In this document: positions 5,809-11,732 of the stretch, one piece after another
How the letters are laid out: each line of letters begins with the position of its first letter
Position numbering within the stretch: the first letter of the stretch is position 1
NCBI GenBank assembly: GCA_944385595.1
Contig: CALWXY010000014.1
Location: 1-16,416, forward strand
Origin: an uncultured Oscillospiraceae bacterium
Lineage (GTDB): Bacteria; Bacillota; Clostridia; Oscillospirales; Oscillospiraceae
Direction: 5' to 3'
DNA length: 16,416 nucleotides
Notes under the pieces: model-generated
Database searches by the model: none
Told to the model about the DNA's origin: nothing
The model's input: only the letters and a program-made list of their open reading frames with translations
Position numbers and translations under genes: made by a program

Positions 5809-7302
5809 TCAGACTTTTGCCTTTTTCTTCTGCTGCATTTTGGCGCTGATCACAGGCCAGAACACGCTGAAGGCGGCGAGCAGCAGGAAGGCGAGGGACA
5901 CGGGGCGGGTGAAGAAGGGCAGGATGCCCTCGTCGGTGTAGCTGAAGCCCTTGCGGAAGTAGGACTCGAGGTTCTCGGCCAGGATGAAGGCGAGGATCAT
6001 CGGGCTGGCGGGGATGTCGGCCATCTGGAAGAGTATGCCGATGAAGAGGAAGAAGACCATCATGAAGACGTTGAATATCGACGAGGTCGAGGTGTAGGCG
6101 CCGACATAGCACATGACGAGTATGGCGCTGTACAGGTAGTGATAGGGGACCTTGAGCAGGAAGGGGAACCAGCGCTTGGTGAGCAGCTCGCTGACGACGA
6201 CGAAGATGGCGGCCAGCTCGACCATGATGAAGGTGAAGTACACAAACTCGGGGTGGCTGGATATGAGCAGCGGGCCGGGCTGCATACCGTGGATGATGAG
6301 GCCGGAGAGCAGCAGGGCGGTGGGCGCGTCGCCGGGGATGCCGAGGGACATCATGGGTATGAGCGCGCCGCCTATGGCCGCGTTGTTCGAGACCTCGGAG
6401 GCCATGACGCCCTGCGGGATGCCGGTGCCCCACTCCTCCTGGTTCTTGCTTATGGATTTGCACTGGGCGTAGGCCACGAGGTTGGCAAGGCCGGAGCCCA
6501 TGCCGGGCAGGAAGCCTATCCAGAGGCCGAGCACGAAGGAGACGACTATGGTCTTGACGTTGCTGGTGAAGTCGCGCAGAGTGACGCCTATGCCGCGGAG
6601 ATCCTTGGCCTTGACCTCGGGCAGCTTCTGGTTGCCCTTGGCGAAGTCGGCCGTGACCTGGAGAAGGGCGTAGATACCGAGCATGGTGGCGACCATGTCG
6701 ATGCCGCCCTGGGCGTAGACGGAGTCGAAGGTGAAGCGCAGGCTCGCGGTGACGGGGTCCATGCCGACGCAGGCGGCGAGCAGTCCGATTCCGGCGCCGA
6801 TCAGGCCCTTGACGGCGTTGCCGCGGGAGAGGGAGGCGACGAGGACGACGGCGCAGAAGCAGAGGCTGAAAAGCTCCCAGGGGCCGAGCTTCAGGGCGAG
6901 GTCGGCTATCGGGCCGGAGAGGAGCATGGCGACTATGACGGAGAAGAAGGTGCCCATGAAGGAGCAGATGATGCCGAGGGCGAGCGCCTTGGAGGTCTGG
7001 CCCTTCTGGCTCATGGGGTAGCCGTCGTAGCAGGTGGCTATGGACGAGGCCGAGCCGGGAATTCCGACGAGGACGGCCGCGATGAAGGAGCCGGAGATAC
7101 CGCCGACATACATGCCGAGCAGCATACTGAAACCGTTGTACATGGCCATGCCGAAGGTGAGCGGGAGAATGAGGGTCATGCCCATGCCGCCGGAGAGGCC
7201 GGGTATGGCGCCGAAGATGACGCCGATGACGGCGCAGACAGCCATGAGCAGCAGGTTCAGCGGGTCAAGGCTGGTCATGAAAGAGCTAAGAAAAGCATCC
7301 AT
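5809..7302 (-). CDS. tctA: Tripartite tricarboxylate transporter, large membrane subunit TctA
   Basis: This 497-residue integral membrane protein is the main transport subunit of a TTT-family secondary transporter, which imports organic anions using an ion gradient. Family signatures are visible in two inverted halves. The N-terminal half has GAIPGLSGGMG (31-41) and IPGSASSIATCYDGYPM (81-97). The C-terminal half has GFLPGMGSG (263-271) and LGIPGDAPTALLLSGL (320-335). About ten or more hydrophobic helices are present, and length is normal for TctA. An AGGAGG overlaps the tctB stop codon (TGAGGAGG) nine bases before the ATG, which fixes the start and couples translation to tctB. The C-terminus is Lys-rich (QQKKKAKV), probably cytoplasmic. 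The exact substrate (citrate, tartrate, aromatic acid or other) cannot be read from sequence. The downstream hydrolases hint at an ester-containing or conjugated acid. Confidence 0.95.
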   Translation of the reverse strand: MDAFLSSFMTSLDPLNLLLMAVCAVIGVIFGAIPGLSGGMGMTLILPLTFGMAMYNGFSMLLGMYVGGISGSFIAAVLVGIPGSASSIATCYDGYPMSQKGQTSKALALGIICSFMGTFFSVIVAMLLSGPIADLALKLGPWELFSLCFCAVVLVASLSRGNAVKGLIGAGIGLLAACVGMDPVTASLRFTFDSVYAQGGIDMVATMLGIYALLQVTADFAKGNQKLPEVKAKDLRGIGVTLRDFTSNVKTIVVSFVLGLWIGFLPGMGSGLANLVAYAQCKSISKNQEEWGTGIPQGVMASEVSNNAAIGGALIPMMSLGIPGDAPTALLLSGLIIHGMQPGPLLISSHPEFVYFTFIMVELAAIFVVVSELLTKRWFPFLLKVPYHYLYSAILVMCYVGAYTSTSSIFNVFMMVFFLFIGILFQMADIPASPMILAFILAENLESYFRKGFSYTDEGILPFFTRPVSLAFLLLAAFSVFWPVISAKMQQKKKAKV

Positions 7303-7316
7303 TGTTATTTACCTCC

Positions 7317-7793
7317 TCAGAACAGTATTCCGCTGGGCAGCGGTATGCTGAACAGCTCGGTGAACAGGAAATAGATGCCGACGGTCAGCACGGCGGTGAT
7401 GACGATGGCGGCGATTTTGTTCACCTTTTCTCCGCTGCTGAGGACGAAGATAAAGGCCAGGGTCATAATCGGCGTGGAGATGAGGAAGCCGAGCACGGTG
7501 AGAAGTATGGCATAGGCTATCATCAGCGCGGAGGCCAGACCCAGACGCTTCCAGCCGGCCTTGTCGAGATAGGGTTTGCTCTCGGGAGCCGTGGGGTCTT
7601 TCTCCTTGCCGCGGGCCTGAATTATCATGATGATGGAGCAGACGGCGATGATGCCCTCCGCCAGATACGGGAAGATGCGCGGGCCGGGCTCGTAGAGCCC
7701 GTCGATGACGTGGATGCTCGGGGTCATGGCGGCGAAGAAGGCTGCTATCAGCAGGAATATGACGCCGACGACCTGAGTGCGGTTGAGTTTCAT
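7317..7793 (-). CDS. tctB: Tripartite tricarboxylate transporter, small membrane subunit TctB
   Basis: This 158-residue protein is the small, poorly conserved membrane subunit of the TTT transporter. It shows four hydrophobic helices: about 8-24, 44-59, 86-110 and 125-150. The charged loop between helices 2 and 3 (ARGKEKDPTAPESKPYLDKAG) is usual for TctB. Length is typical. A purine-rich ribosome site (GAGGGGG) precedes the ATG. The gene lies between tctC (89-base gap with a hairpin) and tctA (14-base gap). Assignment relies on topology plus position between clear tctC and tctA genes, and a TctB-like sequence pattern. Confidence 0.88.
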   Translation of the reverse strand: MKLNRTQVVGVIFLLIAAFFAAMTPSIHVIDGLYEPGPRIFPYLAEGIIAVCSIIMIIQARGKEKDPTAPESKPYLDKAGWKRLGLASALMIAYAILLTVLGFLISTPIMTLAFIFVLSSGEKVNKIAAIVITAVLTVGIYFLFTELFSIPLPSGILF

Positions 7794-7834
7794 TCACTTA
7801 CCCCCTCTGTATTTTTAAAAGAGTCTCTTTACAA

Positions 7835-7860
7835 GGGAAGCCACCTTTCGGTGGCTTCCT
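7835..7860 (-). promoter_or_regulatory. Hairpin between tctC and tctB, possible attenuator or mRNA stabiliser
   Basis: On the transcribed (minus) strand, a perfect 10-bp stem GGAAGCCACC / GGTGGCTTCC (7836-7845 with 7850-7859) is closed by a GAAA tetraloop. It is followed by CTTGT rather than a real T-run. It sits 22 bases after the tctC stop. Such hairpins after binding-protein genes can stop part of the transcripts or protect the upstream mRNA, giving more TctC than membrane subunits. Confidence 0.6.
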
Positions 7861-7882
7861 ATGTATTCAAAGGTCAAGCGGC

Positions 7883-8923
7883 TCAGCGGCCCTCGGCGAG
7901 GATGCCGAGGCTCTCGGCGACGGAGTGCTCGCTGTCGTAGAACTCCTGCAGAGCGGCTCTGGAATCCTCGAGGTTCATCCAGCCGGGGGCGCAGCCCATG
8001 TTGGTCATGCCCTCGATGTAGGCCTCGTCGGCGGTGACGCCCTCAAGGGAGGCGTTCATGGCCTGGAGGGTCTCCTCCGGGGTGCCGGCGGGGGCGAAGA
8101 GGAAGATGTAGCTGTTGGAGGTGTAGTCGACGCCCTGGTCGGTAATCAGGGTGTACTGGGGATAGGCGGAGGTGTCGGCGTCGGCGGTGTTGGCCATGAG
8201 GCCGAGCACCTTGACCTTGCCGTCGGCCTCGTAGCTGACGCCGTTGGCGGCGGAGCAGTTGCCGAGGCTGATGAAGCCGCCGGCGACGTTGGTGAGCTTC
8301 TCGGTCTCGTTCGCGGCCTCGACCATGCGGAACTCAACGCCGCACTTCTGGGCGATGGAGCCCCAGAGGAAGTGGGTGGCGTTCTTGGTGGCGATGGCGC
8401 AGCTCAGCTCGCCCGGATGCTCCTTGGCGTACTCGATCATCTCGGCGAAGTTGTCGTAGGGAGCGTCGGGGGAGGCGATGATGGCCTGCAGGCCGAAGTC
8501 CTGCATGACGGCGACGACCTCGAGGTCCTCAAGCGGGTTTACGTCGGTGGCGCCGGTGAGGTAGGAGTCGATGACGCCGGTGTGCATGCACAGGAGGTTC
8601 TGGCCGTCGGGATCCATGGCGGCGACGGAGCTGAAGGCCACGGCGCTGGAGTCGTAGTTCTGGACGACGACGTTCTCGCCGATCAGCGGGCTCCAGGCGG
8701 CGGTGATGAAGCGGGTGTGCAGGTCGGTGGAGCCGCCGGCCTTGCTGGCGGCGTGGACGGTGACGGTGCCGTTCGGCCAGGCGCTGTCGCCGCCGGAGGC
8801 CTCGGGGGCATCGGACTGCGGGGCGGTGGACTCAGGCGCCGCGCTCTCCTCGGAGCCGCCGCAGCCGGCGAGCAGACCCAGAGCGAGGACGAGTGCCAGG
8901 ACGAGTGCAAGTGTTCTTTTCAT
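7883..8923 (-). CDS. tctC: Tripartite tricarboxylate transporter substrate-binding lipoprotein TctC
   Basis: This 346-residue extracytoplasmic receptor is anchored as a lipoprotein. It has a signal peptide (1-20) with lipobox LAG-Cys21, then a low-complexity Ser/Glu/Ala/Pro linker to about residue 46. The receptor domain follows and resembles the Bug/TctC family: WPNGTVTVHAASKAGGSTDLHTR at its start, then VVVQNYDSSAVAFSSVAAMDPDG. In canonical members the G-G-x-D element near the start contacts the carboxylate of the ligand, and here it reads GGSTD. It captures the substrate outside and hands it to TctA/TctB. It is first in the operon, with ribosome site AAGGAG eight bases before the ATG and a promoter about 150 bases upstream. 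Ligand identity is not readable from sequence. Confidence 0.93.
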   Translation of the reverse strand: MKRTLALVLALVLALGLLAGCGGSEESAAPESTAPQSDAPEASGGDSAWPNGTVTVHAASKAGGSTDLHTRFITAAWSPLIGENVVVQNYDSSAVAFSSVAAMDPDGQNLLCMHTGVIDSYLTGATDVNPLEDLEVVAVMQDFGLQAIIASPDAPYDNFAEMIEYAKEHPGELSCAIATKNATHFLWGSIAQKCGVEFRMVEAANETEKLTNVAGGFISLGNCSAANGVSYEADGKVKVLGLMANTADADTSAYPQYTLITDQGVDYTSNSYIFLFAPAGTPEETLQAMNASLEGVTADEAYIEGMTNMGCAPGWMNLEDSRAALQEFYDSEHSVAESLGILAEGR

Positions 8924-9071
8924 TTTGCTGTCTCCTTTTTAAAAAATTTTTTATAAAATATAAATTTAGGCATATAAAAAAATCATAAATGTTTTTTTCG
9001 CGGCGGAAGTGGCGGATTGGAAAAACCTGAAATATTCCACAAAAAATATTTGCAACTTCGGCGTTGGATTT

Positions 9072-9100
9072 ATAATAAATGATTTTTTCGTGATTGACAA
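9072..9100 (-). promoter_or_regulatory. Promoter of the tctCBA-hydrolase operon
   Basis: On the minus strand, TTGTCA (9095-9100) and TATTAT (9072-9077) are 17 bases apart, each one base from consensus. Transcription would start near 9065, leaving an AT-rich leader of about 140 bases before tctC. The -35 element overlaps the -35 of the divergent LysR gene promoter, so RNA polymerases for the two directions should compete. Confidence 0.65.
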
Positions 9101-9122
9101 TCTGAAAATAATTATATACTAT
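9094..9122 (+). promoter_or_regulatory. Promoter of the tandem LysR-type regulator genes
   Basis: TTGACA (9094-9099) is perfect and is followed 17 bases later by TACTAT (9117-9122), a weak -10 box; TATACT at 9115-9120 is an alternative with a shorter spacer. The -35 hexamer overlaps that of the minus-strand tctC promoter. This fits the common layout in which a LysR-type protein binds between divergent promoters, represses itself and activates its target. Confidence 0.5.
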
Positions 9123-9244
9123 ATAGAATAAAGTTATATTTTAAATGAGAGATATATGAATTTTAACTATAAATATATGAGCTGAATGATATGAATTGAC
9201 GGTTTGATATCAGAAGCGCACAAAAGAAAAGGGGGAGTCTTGGC

Positions 9245-10243
9245 ATGAATACCAAACAGCTGCCGTATCTGGTGACCATAGCGGAGACGGGGAATCTCTC
9301 GGCGGCGGCCCAAAAACTTGGGATTTCCCAGCCCGCGCTGAGCAAATTTCTCGCCGAGCTTGAGCGGGAATACGGAGTTGAGCTGTTTTTCCGCGAAAAA
9401 AGGCAGATGTACCCCACGGAGGCGGGCAAGGTGATAGTGGACGCCGCGCGTCAGATACTCGACGTCCACGAGCGCACCCACAGCTCGATAACCGCGATAG
9501 GGCACAAGCACAAGCAGATCATCCGGGTCGGCGTGACGCCGCACCGCGGCGCGCAGGTGATAGCGATGATATACCCGCATCTGCTCAAGCAGTTTCCCGA
9601 CGTCGAGATACTCACGATGGAGGGCTATGCCCAGCAGCAGCTCGACCTGCTTTATGCGGGGGAGATAGATTTCGCGCTGGTCACGGCCTTCTGTGAGCAC
9701 AAGGGGCTGCGCATGCTGCCGTTTTACGACGAGGAGATAGTGCTGAGCGTGCCGGTGTTTCATCGAATGGCGCGGTTCGGCTCGCGCTATGTTGAGAAGG
9801 CGGAGCGGATAGGGCTGGCCGAGTTCAGAGACAGCCCCTTCGTGAATATGGGCGAGGGGTCGACGCTCGGCGGCATAACCAAGCTCGCGATAGCCCGCGC
9901 GGGCTTCGAGGCCATGGAGGTGTTCCGCTCGGACAACATACTGGTCGTGGCCGAGATGATAAAAACCGGCGCGGGCGTGGGGCTGATACCGCGGCACTAC
10001 GCACGCCCCTGCGAGGAGGTCGTGTATTTCAGGCTGAGCGAGCCGCTGTTTTTCACGCTTTGCATGAAAATGAAGGAGGATTACGTCCTCACAAAGGCGG
10101 AGCGGTATCTGATGTACCTCAAGGTGAGGATGTACGACGTGCGAAATATCAACGACTGGAAGCTGATGCGCTGGACGGACGAGCTGCGCTCCATCATGCT
10201 GGAGTTCGAGCCGGACTACGACCTTGAGAGGAGGCCGCGATGA
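9245..10243 (+). CDS. LysR-type transcriptional regulator, first of a tandem pair
   Basis: This 332-residue regulator has an N-terminal winged helix-turn-helix (1-60) with the LysR signature AAAQKLGISQPALSKFLAELE. A linker helix (about 62-88) follows, then a co-inducer-binding domain (about 90-295) beginning IIRVGVTPHRGAQVIAMIYP, with ETG at 14-16 in the usual place before the recognition helix. A C-terminal extension of about 35 residues (300-332) goes beyond most family members. GGGGGAG lies seven bases before the ATG. It is divergent from the TTT operon and is the natural candidate to control it, sensing the transported acid or a breakdown product. The stop overlaps the start of a second LysR gene (ATGA). 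Most Ile codons are ATA, unusual for such GC-rich coding. Confidence 0.93.
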   Translation: MNTKQLPYLVTIAETGNLSAAAQKLGISQPALSKFLAELEREYGVELFFREKRQMYPTEAGKVIVDAARQILDVHERTHSSITAIGHKHKQIIRVGVTPHRGAQVIAMIYPHLLKQFPDVEILTMEGYAQQQLDLLYAGEIDFALVTAFCEHKGLRMLPFYDEEIVLSVPVFHRMARFGSRYVEKAERIGLAEFRDSPFVNMGEGSTLGGITKLAIARAGFEAMEVFRSDNILVVAEMIKTGAGVGLIPRHYARPCEEVVYFRLSEPLFFTLCMKMKEDYVLTKAERYLMYLKVRMYDVRNINDWKLMRWTDELRSIMLEFEPDYDLERRPR

Positions 10244-11097
10244 ATACGAAGGTATATGAGTACATAGTCGCGATAGCGGAGGAGCGGAGCATCACGCGGG
10301 CGGCGGAGCGCTACTATCTGTCGCAGCCGTCGCTGTCGCGCCACCTCGCGAACATAGAGGAGGAGATGGGGGCGAAGCTGTTCCGCCGCCGGGGCGGGGA
10401 GCTTGCGCTGACCGACGCGGGCAAGATATTCATAAACGGCGCGCAGGCCATGCTCCGCATAGAGCAGCAGGCGGCGGAGCGGGTGGAGCAGATCCGGCGC
10501 TCGCAGCGGCGCGAGCTGCGGCTCGTGTGCCAGCGCTCGTATATGGAGGCGCTGTCGCGCAGCGTGCTGCCGCGGCTCGACGGATTGCAGGTGAGCGTGT
10601 CGCCCGGCACGGCGGCGGAGGCGCGCGCGGCCATGGCCTCCGGCGAGGCGGACGCCGTGATTTTAGCCTCGGCGGGCGAGCCGGGCGAGGGGCTCGCCGG
10701 GCGCGAGCTGGGGCGCGAGCGCATGGCGGTGGCCGTGTGCGCGGCTCAGCCGGAGATTCCCGGCGCCGAAACCTGCTTTTTCCTGCACGAGCGCGCCATG
10801 CCGGAGCGCGAGCTTGAGGACGCGCTGCTCGCCTCGGCGGGCATAGAGCCGGGACTCGTCTGCACCGTGGCCGACAACGCGACCGCGGCGGAGATGACGG
10901 CGCGCGGCTGCGGCTGCTCGGTGATGCCGGAGCGCCTCATAGGACACGGCGGCGGAATCGCGGCGGCGGACAGCCTGCCGACTGCGGATTTCCCAATCCG
11001 CGCGCTCTACCGCCCCGGCGGCGAGAGCGACCTCGCGCGGCGGCTTGAGCTGTTTATCGACACGGCGGAGCGCAGCTTCCGCCTGACGGAGGAATAA
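10240..11097 (+). CDS. LysR-type transcriptional regulator, second of a tandem pair
   Basis: This 285-residue LysR-type protein has a clear DNA-binding domain (1-60; SITRAAERYYLSQPSLSRHLANIEEEMGAKLF) and linker helix (about 62-92). The effector domain (about 93-280) is shorter and more divergent, rich in Ala, Arg and Glu. It retains a plausible fold core (RELRLVCQRSYMEALSRSVLP; ADAVILASAG; VMPERLIG). Its start overlaps the upstream regulator stop by four bases (ATGA), with AGGAGG just before, so it is translated from the same message. Both proteins begin MNTK, and their N-terminal domains look alike, but the C-terminal domains differ greatly. They may act at the same shared promoter with different ligands, or form mixed dimers. 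A strong bidirectional terminator starts right after the stop codon. Confidence 0.9.
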   Translation: MNTKVYEYIVAIAEERSITRAAERYYLSQPSLSRHLANIEEEMGAKLFRRRGGELALTDAGKIFINGAQAMLRIEQQAAERVEQIRRSQRRELRLVCQRSYMEALSRSVLPRLDGLQVSVSPGTAAEARAAMASGEADAVILASAGEPGEGLAGRELGRERMAVAVCAAQPEIPGAETCFFLHERAMPERELEDALLASAGIEPGLVCTVADNATAAEMTARGCGCSVMPERLIGHGGGIAAADSLPTADFPIRALYRPGGESDLARRLELFIDTAERSFRLTEE

Positions 11098-11134
11098 AAA
11101 AATTCCCCGCTTCAAACGAAGCGGGGAATTTTTT
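11098..11134. terminator. Bidirectional terminator between LysR pair and iorB
   Basis: A perfect 16-bp inverted repeat (11098-11113 with 11118-11133) encloses loop AAAC and is flanked by A- and T-runs. It begins directly after the second LysR stop codon and lies 10 bases from the iorB stop on the other strand, so it serves both convergent units. The loop is the same as in the terminator at 3898-3935. Confidence 0.92.
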
Positions 11135-11144
11135 GTGCGTTAAT

Positions 11145-11729
11145 TTATCTCTTGCCGGCGGCGTAGCCGAGGGCGAAGGCTTTTTTGTTCATCTCAAGGA
11201 ACTTGGGCTTCACGTTGTCCTCAAGAGCGCGCATCCAGACATCCTCGGAGATGTCCATCATGGAGGCAAGGACGCCTATGAGCACGACGTTTACCGCCTT
11301 GCTGCTGCCGGCCTCGAGCGCGAGGGACAGCGCGTCGACATCGAGCATGTTGGCGCCGAGGGCGCGAATCTTCTCAAGGACGCCGTCGGGGTACTGGGCG
11401 GCGCCGGTGATGACGGGCATGGGGTTTATGCGCTGGTCGTTGACGATCAGCTCGCCGCCTTTTTTGAGCCAGCCGAGCCAGCGGGCGGCCTCGAGCCGCT
11501 CGAAGCTGAGTATGTAATCGGCCTCGCCGCGGTCGACGATGGGGGAGTAGACCTTGTCGCCGTACTTGACGTAGGTGACGACGCTGCCGCCGCGCTGGCT
11601 CATGCCGTGAACCTCGCTGAGCTTCACGTCGTGGCCGAGCGAGAGCAGGGCGCTGCCGAGTATGCGCGAGGCGAGCAGGGTGCCCTGACCGCCGACGCCG
11701 ACTATCATAATGGATTTTGTCTCACTCAT
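11145..11729 (-). CDS. iorB: Indolepyruvate:ferredoxin oxidoreductase, beta subunit
   Basis: This 194-residue protein is the gamma-domain-type subunit of 2-oxoacid:ferredoxin oxidoreductases, partner of IorA. It has the family's nucleotide-like loop GVGGQGTLLASRIL (11-24) and the SEVHGMSQRGG motif (38-48), both diagnostic of the IorB/gamma family. With IorA it oxidatively decarboxylates aryl-pyruvates (from Trp, Phe, Tyr) to aryl-acetyl-CoA, reducing ferredoxin; it is cytoplasmic and oxygen-sensitive. It starts three bases after the iorA stop, with AGGAGG inside the end of iorA, so the two are translated together from one message. Confidence 0.95.
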   Translation of the reverse strand: MSETKSIMIVGVGGQGTLLASRILGSALLSLGHDVKLSEVHGMSQRGGSVVTYVKYGDKVYSPIVDRGEADYILSFERLEAARWLGWLKKGGELIVNDQRINPMPVITGAAQYPDGVLEKIRALGANMLDVDALSLALEAGSSKAVNVVLIGVLASMMDISEDVWMRALEDNVKPKFLEMNKKAFALGYAAGKR

Positions 11730-11732
11730 TGC

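Larger units (their letters stand above)
8924..9244. other. AT-rich divergent regulatory region between tctC and LysR genes
   Basis: These 321 bases contain no credible gene and are sharply richer in A and T than the flanking genes. They hold the two overlapping divergent promoters (9072-9122), a 7-bp inverted repeat AAATATT-N8-AATATTT (9030-9036 and 9045-9051) in the tctC leader, and several AT palindromic runs near 9111-9127. LysR-type operators often follow a T-N11-A dyad, but several stretches here fit by chance, so no single operator can be named. Confidence 0.6.

Noticed and set aside
7835..7860. Hairpin between tctC and tctB as a full terminator
   Set aside because: It is not followed by a T-run on the transcribed strand and no new promoter for tctBA is visible, so complete termination would silence the transporter.
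9030..9051. Inverted repeat AAATATT-N8-AATATTT as the LysR operator
   Set aside because: It lies in the transcribed leader of tctC instead of upstream of the -35 box, and such AT repeats arise easily by chance in this AT-rich gap.
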